Assembly: GCA_037349315.1 (NCBI GenBank)
Contig: JBAIAC010000059.1
Coordinates: 15,842,501 to 15,906,500, forward strand
Length of the DNA: 64,000 nt
DNA from: Chelydra serpentina
Taxonomy: Eukaryota; Chordata; Testudines; Chelydridae
Direction: 5' to 3'
How positions within the stretch are numbered: position 1 is the first letter of the stretch; every line of letters begins with the position of its first letter. A program made the position numbers and the translations under genes. A model generated the notes under the pieces. That model saw nothing but the letters and a program-made list of their open reading frames with translations, was not told where the DNA came from and did no database searches. Of this stretch, positions 13,157 through 26,188 are shown in pieces.

Positions 13157-15589
13157 CTGTTGGAAGATGCACAATAGACTATATTAATAGATTCACAAGG
13201 GGGAAAAAAACCATTACGTCTTGACTGTGGAGGAGTAGCAGAGATGAAGTCAATTGAGACATATGGTATAGTAGTTCTAGCAATTTACCACCAAAGCATG
13301 ACTGATGGTTTCCTTTTTGTGTCAATGGTTTTCTTTTTTGAAATCATGAATATAAAAAATGCTCCGGATGACTAATTCTGTGAGTGGTGCACAGTATGGC
13401 ACTATTTCAGCTCCTAATATTATTAGAAGAAGTGTATTGTGACTTGAGGCTTAGATGTAAGCCAAGGATGATGCGTAAGCTACATCACCCCAGGAAGCAC
13501 AGTACTTCAGACATGCCCCTCTGAGTCACAATTCCTCCAATTCTTCCTCCTTGTTAAAACCGGGGCAGTAATTTGCTGCTGGCCTACATCTGCAAATTAC
13601 AACACCCTCCATCACAACTCAACTGCACTGGCCGGGTAGTATGGGGACGGGGGAGTGGAGACAAGGAACTACCTGGTTTTTGCCCCTCCCCATCCACCTT
13701 CTCTGGGAGGGGGAACAGTAAGTAGGTACTGTGTGTGTACCTACCTCTCCTACACAACTAGACCCAAGGTCCAGGTAGCTCACCCAGGGTTGTCGGGGGT
13801 GGGTTCTTACTCCCTTACACAGTTGTGCAGGCCAAGTCACTAACTGGCCCTTAGAGGGTGAGTTCTTCAGGGCAGGGCCCTGATCCTCAGTGGGGTCTTT
13901 GGGCTCTACCCATGATATAAATATTACATAACAATGGTAATTTCTTAAATGAGCTTTAACAGGACTACTTCTTTATCAGAAATAGCCCCGGGGAGAAATA
14001 ACAAGAGAACTAGCAATGGGTTATGGAGCCTTTCACATCTAGATTACAGATTCAAATCTGAGAGCTCAGGCTGGTTTCATTAGGAGCCATTTGATTGCGC
14101 TTCAGTGGGCTACAGCATGTGAAATTAGTGGATCAATTCATAGTGGATGCATAGCCATGTAAAGCAGCCTCAGGTGAGAGACCAAGGACTGAATGTGACC
14201 ACAGAGACTCAACTCCCCTCAGACCCTGATTTTCCCCCTTCAGAACAGGATAGAGGCACAAAGGCAGAGCTTGCTCTGGTTCTGTGGGTAAACAAAAGGT
14301 AGAAGATTGTTAAAATTAAACACTGAGTTTTCTACTCCAGGTGCTCTTAGCCTGTCTCTTACCCAAATTCATGGTGGAAAAAGCATTAGTAATCTTCCAC
14401 CTTAGCAAGCACCCAACTAATAAATAAATAAATTGCTGGAATGGAGGTCATATTTTGTGGTGGATGCTACTTTGCATATGCAGTTTTGCTGATCTTTGCT
14501 TTACCTAATTATTTTGCATTTAGCCATGTGTTTTCCTTGCTTTCCCTGTCCCTTATCATCAGTGATTTTGGGGAGATGATGTCAGACAGGCCACATTTTT
14601 ATATGCTTTTATTCAATTTAATTTTGAAAAAAAGCCCTCATCAATCAGTTCCTATTGGGTCCCGTGGGAAACTGAATGCAGAGGTGTTTACTTTGACAGA
14701 TGGACAGATGAGTAAGTTAGAACTGGTAATGCAATTGACCCAGGGTCTCTTCTTGCAGCCAGTTTTATTAGCTAGAATTCTGTTTATAATGTATCCAAAA
14801 AGTAGCTGTAAAAAAACTGAAAGAAAAACAAACATACTTTCTGTCACCCCAATCCCTATTACAATCAACACTCTCTTAATCTGCCAAATGATAGGAAAAA
14901 TTGACAACTTGTAAATCTCTGTTGATAACTATTTTCCTCAAACGTGGGGAAAGGAATCAAACCCCTTTTCTGTTCCAATACGCCACACTTGTCCTCCTCG
15001 CCCTGATTATCTCCCACCTTTATTACTACCACCTCCTTTTCTCTAGCCTCCAGGACGCCCATAGTACTCACTCAAAATGCAGCTACTCAAACGACCTTCC
15101 TTGCCAGTCAGATTGACGCTCACCCAAACTGTTCAAATCCTTTCACTAGCTCCCACCACTTGTATGCTGCACTAAGTTTAAGCTTCTTGTCCTTGCCTTC
15201 TGAAGGCCCTATAAAATTCCACTCTGGATGACACCACCCATTTGTCTCTTACTACATCCATTCCTCACTCCTATACACCTCTGCTCTGCCGATGATGCCA
15301 TTTATGCAATCTCATTCATTTTTTCTCTCCTTCCAGTCCCCATGATTTTTTCCACACTATCTCTGGTGCGTCAGCCAAGATGGCAGCCATTATCAATGAA
15401 GTGTTCTCTTCGTTTCATCATGACACCCTCCACCGCATCTCTGCGCTGAATATCCCCCTCTGCGATATCCACAGGAAGGGCCACAAACAATGATAAAACA
15501 GAACAGTAAGAATAGCAATTCCAAATCTACTCCCACACCATGCTATTTCTTCCTCTAGTCCCCTCAGTGCTTCTCTGTTTTCTGGGCTA
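13157..15589. other. PTPN5 intron, no gene recognised
   Basis: A short stretch at 13855-13930 resembles the ancient repeat family with gggcagggccctgatcctca. A reading frame of 157 codons at 14441-14914 has a hydrophobic start but no family resemblance and no splice context, and is treated as chance. Confidence 0.35.
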
Positions 15590-15690
15590 GATTCTAATCT
15601 CTTTCGGACAAAAGCTGTACACATTTTGTGTCCTGTACAGCGCTGAGCACACTTGGGGCCTAACAAACAATAAATTATAATACAACATTT
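15590..15690 (+). repeat. Ancient amniote interspersed repeat fragment
   Basis: It contains tgtcctgtacagcgctgagcac and then ttggggcctaacaaac, a widespread reptile and bird repeat phrase. A related inverted phrase, gggccccactgtgctagg, lies at about 55906. Confidence 0.5.
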
Positions 15691-15892
15691 CACGGAGCTA
15701 ATTTTCACCTTTTTCAGGTATACTGTTTAGGGCAAAATCCAAAGGGTCTTCCCTGGGTTTTACCTAGTATTTAGTAATTCAAAACTCTCCTTGAGCCAGG
15801 CCCTGAGGTTCTTCCTCAGGTTTTACTCACTCACTACTCCAGTAGACTCTTGCTGAAGTCAAGGGAAATTTGCTTGCGTGAGTAAAAACTAA

Positions 15893-16107
15893 GGCCAGGT
15901 CTATACTACAGAGCTATATTGGCATAACTACATCACTCAAGGGTGTGAAAAATCCACACCCTGAAGCAGTTATACCAACCTAACACCTCATGTAGATAGC
16001 TCTCGGGGAGCTGGATTAACTACGCCAATGGAAGAAACCTTCCCATCGGCGTAGTAACATCTTTGCTAATGCGCTGAAGCTGCGCTCCTGTATGGGAAGA
16101 CAAGCCC
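15893..16107. mobile_element. Harbinger-like MITE with TAA duplication
   Basis: A 215-bp element beginning ggccaggtctatacta and ending agacaagccc, flanked by TAA at 15890-15892 and 16108-16110. TAA/TTA 3-bp duplications fit PIF/Harbinger transposition. Non-coding. Confidence 0.6.
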
Positions 16108-16552
16108 TAAGCCATTCAGCAGTCGGACCAGCACGTATTGCTCTGGACTTTCCCTTTGAAGTGTACACACAACGTGATGCTTTCTCCACCACGAATTTGA
16201 GCATTTCTAGCCATGTGAGTAAGAGGCAGACTGAGAGCACATGGCATAGCAAATTCAGGGTTTATTTTACTAGAGCTGGTAATCATTTCTGCACATAAAT
16301 CTTTATCTGACAAAACATTTTATGGGGACAAAATTCAATTTTTGCCCCACCGAAAATAAAATACATTTTTGATTAGTTTTAATATCACTTTACTAACCTG
16401 TAATATAGGGCAGGTCACATGGGCTACAACAACTCACTCTTGGCTTGACTACAGTAGTCAGCTCAGGCACTTCCTCAGCAAAGATGCATCTCAAGAACTA
16501 CCTTCCTCTAAAACAGCACTGTCCATTATTAAATGTTTCATTGTTAAGCAGT

Positions 16553-16845
16553 CAGGATTTGTCTACACACAAAAGTTGAATTGCTTTAATTATACCAGAA
16601 TAGTTAAAGAGATACCACTCTTCTAGTGTAGACACAGCTATATCAATATTATGGTGCTTATACCAATTATTCCCATATGGGAAAGGTATAAGGACATTAT
16701 ATCATATTATGTATAAGGCACTTTCATACCAGCATAATTACATCCATATCAAGGGTTGTAATGGTATAAACTATACTGGTAAAAATAATCACACCTCTTA
16801 CCCATATAGTTTTTGTATGGGTATAACTACGTGAAGACCTGGCCT
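16553..16845. mobile_element. Harbinger-like MITE, possibly composite
   Basis: The left part reads gatttgtctacacac; the right end reads tacgtgaagacctggcc, the reverse of the ggccaggtc-type terminus. An internal ctagtgtagacacagc at 16624 suggests a second, older end. The interior is rich in tatacc and ggtata repeats. Confidence 0.5.
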
Positions 16846-18424
16846 CGGTGGTGACAACTGTGCTCCTCCCCCAGGATAATGTGATAACTGGTTCCATTAC
16901 TCACAGCCACCAAGGAATCGGTGATGAACCACAAAGTAGATTTGGCTTGATGGTTTTCCTTTGCCAGATGCTTTGTCTGCCTCCTGTTTTCTTTAGCCTA
17001 TCACCTTGGGCCCTTTCTGATGGCCAAATCTTAAGGTCTTTAATCAGCTTTTCCTCAGTGCTTCCTCAAAAGGGAATGTGGGACTGAAGGAAAACTGAGA
17101 AAAAAATGAGTAAGGACCACAAAGGTCTTGCCTTCTGTTTGGAAACTGTGCCCCAAAATGTTTTCTCTGCCTCTGCTTCTGAAAGGGAAGAAAGCCCATC
17201 AGTTGCAGGTGGAGAGGGGAAAGGAGTACTCTGAGGTGTTGTTCCATTCTTTTCTCTGCTCCATAAAAGGTCCTCCGTGGACATTCTGTCAGGTCAGGAA
17301 GTAGGTGGGCTCTGGGGACAGCAGTTGTGTAAGGCATCATCCTCCTGCCACTCTGCCGGGATTCCATGCTTAAGAGAATGCAGACTGGGTCAGCATTAAC
17401 TTAGGCGGTTCCCACCTGTGTGCTCTGAAAGACCCTGGCATGAAAAGAGGCATGAAGTTGGGTGTGGGTGAAACAAAGGGTCCGATTCTCTGTTGCTTAG
17501 CATGCTGCATAGTCATTTTCACTCACGCAAAGTGGGCTTAACACACTGCTAAATCAGAATTCACCACTCACTCACACTCGTACTATCCTTTTGCGCTCAC
17601 TTTGCCCAGCTACAAATGACAAATTGCACGACAGTGGAGAATTGAGCAGTTAGGACAGAAGCTTGGATAAAGAGCAGAGAAACTGAAAAGCCATTGTGCT
17701 AACTGCAATTAAACGTAGCTGGCCTTTTCACAAAACCTGCTAAAAAACTACAATTCTACTTGTATATGATGCTTGTATTTCCAACAATATCCAAAAATAA
17801 AAGTGGATACATGAAGTCAGGGAAAGATACTTCAGATTCATACTGTCAACTGAAAAAGCAGCTAATATCTAATGAACATTTTTCTAAGTGGATGACAAGG
17901 ATAGTTAGTGCAAACTCCCTGTGGCATTTGTTAAGTGGGACAAAAACACCTTATGTTTCACCCATCCGGATAACTTTCAGACAATTCAGAAGAACAGCCC
18001 TGTACAGAGTATCCACCAATACTAGGCTGAAATCATGCCTGGTGTAACCCTCTGGGATTCAAGAGTTATACCCAAAGCAAATTTGACTCTTTTTCTTTAG
18101 TCTAGTGCCAAACTGTGAAATTTTTGTTAAGAAGTAACATGCTGAGAAAAAGGCTTTTGAAAACAAAGCTAAATCTTCATTACTAGGACTATAGTCTGCA
18201 AATGAAAAGATAGCTGAAAGCCTTCAAATTCAGTCATTTCCAAGTGTAACAAATTTGGGGATTTAATAAAGCGCTTCACTGAAGGAACTCGAGTGTGTAT
18301 TTATTTATTTTGGTCTTCCAGAAGAACTTATAGAACATTCCAGTGAGAGTCACAGGAGGTGGCAATGCCCCATTTTTCAGATGCCACAAACTCTTCTCTC
18401 CACTTGAGAAGTCAAAATACTCAC
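16846..18424. other. PTPN5 intron, unique sequence
   Basis: No repeat family, RNA gene or exon is recognised. Confidence 0.35.
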
Positions 18425-18614
18425 AAAAAACTCTGTCTGGAGTATGAAAGGGTCTAATGCTTTCTTGTGTAGCTCCTCTGCAGTAAGAATATTCGATGCC
18501 CTTTGGAGGTACTCTCGGGCTGATTGTTCTCTTGGTGACATGACATAGCCGAAGACTTGCTCGGAACAGCCTGGGGTACACATGTCCAGCGTGAGTGAAA
18601 CATTTGAACCTCTC
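18425..18614 (-). CDS. PTPN5: PTPN5 exon: kinase-interaction motif and KIS region
   Basis: 190 nt; the first base completes an Arg codon split with the previous exon. It reads RGSNVSLTLDMCTPGC, the core of the kinase-interaction motif that binds ERK1/2 and p38 in the PTPN5/PTPN7/PTPRR family. The PKA-type serine in RRGS, which controls substrate binding in STEP, is kept. Two proline-directed sites, CTPG and VMSPRE, match the known MAPK sites downstream of the motif. The exon ends ALDPFILQTEFF, leading into the catalytic domain. Donor gtgagt, acceptor tttgcag. Confidence 0.93.
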
Positions 18615-18765
18615 CTGCAAAACACAGCCCCAGGTGAAGACATCAGTTATGAAGGCTATGTGACACACTCCGCATTAATTAAAACATATCTTTCCGTTTG
18701 GCCTTTATCCGCTTTCCTTGAGACAATGGTGCGTTTGATGGTGCAATGAAGATTTCGGAACTCTC

Positions 18766-18955
18766 AGCGCTTGTCTAGAATAGAAACAACTGGACTTGTT
18801 GCTGACAACAGGTATCAGCAATAGGAGCTGCTGAATCAGTGCTAAGACAGTTTAGCAGCAGGCATAGACAAATGTGCAGCACTGGTTCGCTGCACTTGTT
18901 GCTGACTCCCACTGGTCAGGAATGGGTCACTTTTCTACTGTAGACAAGACCTCAA
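18766..18955. mobile_element. Short MITE with gtctaga/gtagacaag ends
   Basis: The left end gcgcttgtctagaatag pairs imperfectly with the right end ctactgtagacaagacct. The interior carries repeated gttgctgac phrases. Harbinger-like by its ends only; no duplication was confirmed. Confidence 0.4.
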
Positions 18956-20800
18956 GCAACTAGTCGGACTATCACTGATGCAGAGTGAAGTCATTGGTAG
19001 ACCCAGGCCAACATTTTCAAAACTTGAATGCCTAAAGTTAGGCACCTTACCAATACTTAACCACCTGAATAGAAGTGACTTCATTCTCAAGGCGGTGGAG
19101 CAGAAAACTCCAGGGAAGCTGCAGTACCTCTGCAAAAATCACATCACATTTATTTAGGTACGTAAATATGGAGTGAGCCACCTAGCTTTAGGTACACAAT
19201 TGAAAATTTTGGCCATAGTTTTCTTTAGACCAGATTCTGACCCCTTACTCATGTTGAATTGCACTTGATCATAAACCACTTTATTTCAGTGGAACAGCAG
19301 GAAAGATAACGTGTTATTCAATGTGAGTTAGGGTACGAAAATCTGATCCATTACAATGTAGCATCTTTCTGCTTGAAAAGCTTTTCTCTCTATTAAAATA
19401 TCAACAACCCCTACAAGGAGAAACAACCTCAAGCCCCAACAGGTTAACAATAATGATAAAAACATAAGTGCCATGAGTGTAGAAATGACTAATTTATACA
19501 GGTTATTCAAGCAACAGAATGATAGAGTCAAAATGTTGAAATTGCTTTTAGATGTAGTGATACTGAGAGATAAGCTTTAGCACGTCCCCTGAATGTATGA
19601 TGTTGCTGATTGAACAGATACTAATCTAAAATCAATTTTAAAAGGCTTCACAAATTTCTGCCAAGTTCACACGTCACATTCAACAGTAAAATCCACATGC
19701 CGCCACTGAATCTGGGTTAAAACATAATGCAACAGGCTGATTACTAGGACCTAGCTGTAAGGCTTTGTACAACTATTCAGCAGAGTTATGTTTGCTTTCC
19801 CCTTCGGTGGAGTCTGGGGCTACTATGGAGGCAGATGCCTTAGCCCCAGGAAGTATGTATATATGTGTGCCTCCGGGAAGAGAGGGGCAGAAGGAATTGC
19901 ATGGTTAATTAACCATGCCTTTTGGTTAATTAAGGAATGGTGCTGATAGTCTCCAAAAGAAGTCTTACCCAGCCCTCTGTCAGGACAGCAGCCATGACAC
20001 AAAACTGAGGCCCTAAACACTTACAGTCATTGAGTATTTAATGGCACTTTTCAGAAGAGTTTGGCATGTTTACTCATATCCTGCTCAAATCCAGTTCATA
20101 CAATTATGTTTTGCCTAATTAAATTATCCTCTGCCGTTTCGGTTAGATACAGTATTCTCTTCACTTCCCATCCTACAGTATTGTGCAGCATTGCTGTGAA
20201 CTGTGAAGTAACTGTCACATTCCACCCCAGAAGTGGCCGTATTCCTGTGATAGCTGAAGTGACTTGGTTCTTTCAGGATGGGAAGATGATGTGCAAATAT
20301 ATTATTAATATTCCTTCAGGGATGGAAGTGACTGGGTAGAGTTCCTTCCCCATCTCAAGAACTAGCATTTAGTGCCATATGCCCTTAGCTACTTGGGCTC
20401 TTTTCTCCAGCATAAATGGTTCCGGAAAGAAAGGGATGGAAATATTTTGAGAGGTTGGGAGGAGTGGATAGTTACTTCAACAAAATAGCCTAAAAACTAA
20501 GACTGACAAACACTTCCTTGCTCCTTGCCACAGTATAATCCACATTTGAAATAGAGATTTGCCTTTCCAAAGTATGTTTATGTTGGGAATAAAAAGTTAT
20601 TTTACATTCCAATTGTACATATTTCTCTTAGTGAAAGGATTTCAGTCAGTCACTTCCTTCCTTCCCAACCGACAGTTTTATCATTGCCGCAAAAATCTAC
20701 ATTGACATTAGCTATTTCTAACAAACTGGAATAGTTTGTATGTTCCTTACTGGCTAGTTAGTTGTCCCCTGACAAAAGAGCAGCAATGAGTCTTTTTATA

Positions 20801-20937
20801 CAGGGGCGCTGGAACAATTTGTATAGTGGGGATGCTAAGAGCCACTGAACCAAACTGTAAATCCGGTGTATGATGGAAACCACTTCAAGCCAGGGGATGC
20901 AGCAGCACCCCCAGCACCCTTAGTTCCAGCACCTATG
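20801..20937. mobile_element. 137-bp hAT MITE with 8-bp target duplication
   Basis: Ends are caggggcgctggaac and gttccagcacctatg, a clear inverted pair. Flanks are tttttata (20793-20800) and tttttatg (20938-20945), matching at 7 of 8 bases as expected for hAT. Non-coding. Confidence 0.8.
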
Positions 20938-20945
20938 TTTTTATG

Positions 20946-22631
20946 AGTTATTGGGGATAGCAGAATGCACAAGTGACCATGCTGTTATTTCACAGCCTAA
21001 ACCTGCTCCTCCTGTAAAAGATGGCAAAGGGATCATTGATTTGGGTAGATAAGGCCCTAGTCACTGGGATGTCACATTATAGAGCAAAACATAAGGAGTT
21101 TGATGGCACACACGACAAACAATGCAACAAAATCATTACACTGCGAGAGCAAAAACTATTCTAAACCCAGCTAGACGGAAAACCACTGATTTAACCCCAA
21201 TTTTGTATATCATTTAGCAACGTCCTAGAGCTCTGAAAACTCACTAGGTCAGACACACTTTAATGATCTGATTTAAATCGTGTGCATCCTGCTTTCAGCT
21301 TCAGATGAGTGAATTAACTATTAGCTAGTGACTCTGACAAAGCCCGAAACATGGGAATAAAGATGGGAGATGCTTACTACAGTAGCATCCTTAAATGACC
21401 TTATTCTGATTCATACTATCTTGGCCCTCAAACAGGGTTTTGCAGAGCTCCCTTGGATGGGATTTCCATCTTCAGGATCCTCCTTCCCCTGTTTGACTGA
21501 CACAATGGATAGGAAAAAGGAGGAAAGAGAAAGCGTTACGGTCAGTGAAGAAACTGATAAAACTCAGGCTTCCTTCCGATGGCTGCAGCACACAGTGAGC
21601 CGAAGAGAAAGGGACAAGATCTTTATCTCAGCCTTAGCTGCAGTGAACAGAAGTGCTGACTTTGGTGTATTTCAATGCAGCCCCGTTTCTCTCATACACA
21701 TGCACTTAGTCTTTAGATTGTCAGAATGAAACAAAGAATCCCGGGGATGAAAGTCTCAGACATAGTTCAGGCCAACTGAATGCTCAAAAATCTCTTCCAG
21801 ACTCCTAACTACACATCCTGAAGTCCAAGTACTTGTCGGACACCTGTGTTTTCCAAACAATGCCTCTCACAGCCTGCATTTTTGTGTGACGGAAGTACAG
21901 AGCTATGGGCAAAAGAAAGAAGACTCTATGCCATGAATATCAGTCTGACATATACTCCTCCTTCCTTCCACTGTAAAGATGCCCTTCCCCAGTAGTGAAT
22001 CCCCTCCAGCAGAAACACAACTGCCCCAGCTGGTGCAAGGACTAAGTTAATCCATAGTGGGTCTATTAGTTTACAATCCAAAGAAGGTTACTGACTTGGG
22101 GAACGACCCGTTTAGAACACAAGTACTACTAGTAGCCAGATGTGTGACAATTTATTTTTGGAAAAGACCAGTCCGACAACATTAGTGGCATGAAGAAATA
22201 AAGTATGAGAGAGCCTTTTAGTAGAAAAGATGACAGAGAGCCTTATATCAGGATCAAAGAGATTTTATAATATACAGTTACCATTTTTGGAATCTAAACA
22301 AAATAAACATACAGATAAAAATAAGAGGCTGACCAAATACAAACAGGTTTTCTAAAGGCAACAAACACAGATTACGAATGAGATTTAGTAACACTTGTAC
22401 TGAAAGTTCATGTAGGTTAATAATGATAAAACAAAAAGTCACTATATATCTCATAGTTGTGACTGTCCCGGAAACAAAGAGTAAATTAAATAACCATTCA
22501 ATCTAGAACTGATGTTTTAAAACAAAATACTTTAATTTTATGCAGTGAAACTACCAATTTGGTCCATTCAGAACGTCTAAACTCTACATAACTTGAGCTA
22601 AATGCCTTGCTCTCCGTCAGAGCTATCCTAC
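20946..22631. other. PTPN5 intron, no gene recognised
   Basis: The 119-codon reading frame at 21370-21729 has no family match that I can see, and it lies on the strand opposite to the gene. No repeat is identified. Confidence 0.35.
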
Positions 22632-22870
22632 CTTTCTTGCAATCCCACTGATTTAACTGTCAGAGTCGCTGGATCCGTCTCTGCTTTGATGTCCATCACG
22701 CAGTCAAAGACCGGCGTCTCTGGCACTGGATCCAAATCTAGAAAATCATCCTCGTTTTTATCCTCTGTCCACTCTGAGTATGTGAATGAAGGCTGGCGGC
22801 TCACGGACTGACGCCGGTCCTCTGGTAGGGGAAAGGCGGGATCCGGATGGGTTTTCACAAGATACCAAAT
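22632..22870 (-). CDS. PTPN5: PTPN5 exon: end of second helix, PKA-site linker, pre-KIM region
   Basis: 239 nt: 79 codons plus two bases. It begins IWYLVK, completing the second helix. It continues with PLPEDRRQSVSRQPSFTYSEW, nearly identical to mammalian STEP, and an acidic stretch DDFLDLDPVPETPVFDCVMD. It ends with SVGLQER, the start of the kinase-interaction motif. The RRQS and RQPS patterns are basophilic kinase consensus sites. The proline-rich piece before EDRR (PPEPPTPLPP in mammals) is reduced to PDPAFPLP. Acceptor cctccag, donor gtagga. Confidence 0.93.
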
Positions 22871-23621
22871 CTGGAGGAAACAAAGAGTTTTAAAACTATC
22901 TGTGTATTTCTAGACCTTCTGTAAACTCGAAAGATAGATACACCTTTTGAGCAATAATCTCATTCATTATAGCCCAGCAAAATTGAATTGCATTAAAGAG
23001 AACAGGAGAGTTCCATACAAGAGGAGCTTTCCTGTACCGATCACAAGAATACACCTTTTCCTATTCTAATTCTGCTTCCAGGCACAGAGGGTTCCCTGTA
23101 GCCTGTCAGGCTTCGCTCTGGAACACAGTGGAAGCATTCTGTGCTTGTGACTATTACATACATGCCAATGTGAAATCACTGTCCTTTTGTTTAATTGATC
23201 AACTTTCACAGAGTGTTAACAAAACTCTGGTAATCTACAGATTATGACCTTCCCTGATTTAGCTGCTGCCCATCTGGGATTAGGTTGGGTTTAAAACAAG
23301 TAAATACCAGTTTCCCAAACCTCAAATCTCCGATGATCTGGTACGGTATCCCAAATTCATATCCAAACTCACATTTGTTTTTCATGAAACCCCCATTTTA
23401 CAAAGGTTTCTGATGGCCCTTAAGCGCTTCATAAAACCTGCACCCATTTTCAGTTCAGTGATAAAACCTCTTCTGCAATCTAATAATCTGATTTAAACAA
23501 GACAGAAACTGTATAATACAGTCTGTGAAATTATGTGAAATAAACGTCTTAAATTAAATATCTATAGTAAAATGAAGGACTGAGAATGACACAAATTTAA
23601 AAATGATTGTACCATAGGACC

Positions 23622-23730
23622 ATTCTGATCACCTAATCTGACCTCCTGCATAGCACAGACCACAGAATTTCACCCATCATTCTTGCATTAAGCCCATTCC
23701 TCTGAGTGATACTGACTGATGCACAGACAC
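23622..23730 (-). mobile_element. CR1 LINE 3' fragment
   Basis: The phrase accataggaccattctgatc followed by taatctgacctcctgcatag is the reverse complement of the turtle CR1 3' tail region. Confidence 0.6.
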
Positions 23731-24727
23731 CAATTATTGCTAATATGTTTTGTTGATGAAATGTCATTGCTCCTAAATTAAACCTACTGCTCAGTTCCCC
23801 CAGTGCACCGACTTTCCATGGGAGTTAGGCCCCTCTGAGAACCACAGCCACGCTGGTTTACACAGATGCTGTGGCAGATTATATTGCTTAAGAACAGTAG
23901 GTTGGATTTATTTCCAATTAGCAACAGGACCAGTGGCAAAGTCTGAGATCAGATCTGAACTTTGCCCAAGTCCTGAGATGTTTGGATCTGGGGCTGAGCC
24001 TGCCTCTACTGCACAGGGCTAGGAACAGTCTGACTCAAACTCATTTGGGGCTAGGTCCTGCAAAGCGTTGTGCTCCTCCTTTCACATGCTGCATGCCCTC
24101 AACTCCTTTTGAGTCCAGTGGGAGTTTGAAAGCACTCAGCATCTTGCAGGATAAAGCCTTTCTTGTTTTTTTTTTAATTTTAAAGGGACACTGTCAAATG
24201 TGAAAGTCGCGCACTGTCAAAAAGTCAAGTTTCTTTTCGTAAGTTATAAACAACGACCTAGAATATTAGCTCAGAAAGGATTTTAAAAGCCAATTTTCTT
24301 GTCACTAGACATACTTGTCATTTACTTCTGGCATTTCTCTCAACTTGAACAATAAAAATTAATGAAACAAGTTTTCACGTTTGTTTATAGGCAGCTTCAG
24401 TGTTAGGTTCCCATGCACTAGCACCGCACTGCAATGTTTGGGTTACAAATAGAGAAAGGGAACGGGCAGCTGTTTAAACAGATCTGTTTACATTGCAATT
24501 ATTTAAAAGAAAATGATGGAAACATTTCGATTGGCCTTATGTTTTAGAAAAACTTTGGGCCACATATGAATTGACAGTGCCCTTTGAAGTTTGGCCTGAA
24601 GCATGAACATTAGAGATTTGAGCTCGTTATTATTTCCAAAGTTAGCTTTTGGAACTCGCAAATGCCACAGGTCTATGGACCTCTATTGCCCCCATCAGTG
24701 TGTAATGTGTGAGCACCTCCCAATCTT

Positions 24728-24925
24728 TAATGTATTTATCCTCACAACACTTCTGCAAGTAGGGCAGGGATATTATCCCTATCTCTGAGATAGGGAACTC
24801 AGGCTCAGAGAGACTAAGCAACTTGCCCACGGTTACATAGGGAAGTCTGAGACAGAGAAGGAAATAGAATCCAGATCTCCCATGTCCTAGGTTAGCACTT
24901 GAACCAATAGATCATCCTTCCTCTT
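24728..24925 (-). repeat. MIR-like CORE SINE
   Basis: It reads gatagggaactcaggctcag, then agagactaagcaacttgccc, in reverse MIR orientation, followed by a degenerate tail. Confidence 0.6.
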
Positions 24926-25065
24926 TCAATGACAGCCAACTTTGTTATGGTGGGGTAGGGTCTGCTGTAGACTGAGTATATTGATCAAAAATGCTCCAGC
25001 CTTAGCCAGAAAACGAGGGGGGGGGGGACAGAAAGGGGCAAATTCACTGTGGCCCAGGGACTGAT

Positions 25066-25252
25066 GGGAGGGATAGCTCAGTGGTTTGAGCATTGGCCTG
25101 CTAAACCCAGGGTTGTGAGTTCAATCCTTGAGGGGGCCATTTAGGGATCTGGGGCAAAAAATAATAATTGGGGATTGGTCCTGCTTTGAGCAGGGGGTTG
25201 GACTAGATGACCTGCTAAGGTCCCTTCGAACCCTGATATTCTATGATTCTAT
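25066..25252 (+). mobile_element. Turtle tRNA-derived SINE (CR1-tailed)
   Basis: A tRNA-like head with an A-box (tagctcagtggtttgagc, about 25074) and a B-box (ggttgtgagttcaatcc, 25111-25127). The 3' part ends with the CR1-type tail gactagatgacctgctaagg and attctatgattctatga. The family is known from cryptodire turtles and borrows the CR1 machinery through its tail. A G-rich run (25018-25028) precedes it. Confidence 0.88.
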
Positions 25253-25685
25253 GACTTCACCCTCTCCGAATCAAGGACAGTTGGAGGCTGCTATGCATCC
25301 TGTCACAGTCTAGAACATATGCACCTGTCATGTGAACCCTTCTCTCCTCTGGCTGCCCCCCTAGGGCGCCTCTTGTGGAGTTGGTGCACAGCCTCCCTCC
25401 AAGAAGTTTATCTGCCAGATGGGCCCTTTGTACTCAGCATAGCAAGACGCTGTATCAGCTACGAAGCTGGCCCAAAGCGATCAGCATAGGGGAGAGGAGG
25501 GCAAAGAAGGTGGAATGGAGAGACCAAAAGAAGTCTTCCCACAAATCCTAGGACTATATTGTGTATATGGCAGCCATGAATCGGTGTGCTCAGCCAATGG
25601 GATCTTGTTTTGATAGTGACAATCTTTGTAACTTGACATCCAGCTGCTGACTGCTGACGGGGTTGGAGTTTGTATGTAACCAGAA
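25253..25685. other. Intronic sequence between SINE and DIRS-like element
   Basis: No coding or RNA feature is seen. The last 100 bases may already belong to the DIRS-like element. Confidence 0.3.
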
Positions 25686-26188
25686 ATGGAGGTTACTTAC
25701 CTGTAACTGGAGGTTCTCCAGGATGCATGGCCCTGGATACGTGAAATACGCATGTGCACCATGCACCGGAGTCTGGAATCTTTTGCAAGGACTGTCCACT
25801 GGCCTACACATGCCCAAACAGAGGACATAAAAGATGGCTGGGCTGATGCCTCTCCAGTTTCCCAGTCTTACTGCAGTTCAAGCAATCCGCAGCAGAGGGG
25901 ATGGAGGACAGGTAGTGGAACACAGAGGGACAACACATCTCGAAGACTCTCCAGTTACAGGTAAGTCACCTCCATTTCTTCTTCAAGTGATGGCCCCTAT
26001 CAGTATTCCACACATGGGAGATTAACGAGCGGTAGTCAGGCAGTGGGTGGGTGCAAGGATGCAGAAGTGATAGTTGACTGTAGTACTTCTGTCCCTACAG
26101 CTTCTTCCACAGTTGACAAATGGACCAGACCATAATGTCTCATGAAGGTATGCAAAGAGCTCCAAATAGCTGCCCTACATGTCTCTAA

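Noticed and set aside
14441..14914. A 157-codon plus-strand frame with a hydrophobic start
   Set aside because: No family resemblance, on the strand opposite to the host gene, with no supporting splice sites.
25074..25130. Possible tRNA gene with intact A and B boxes
   Set aside because: It continues into a CR1-like tail and has two sister copies, so it is a SINE.
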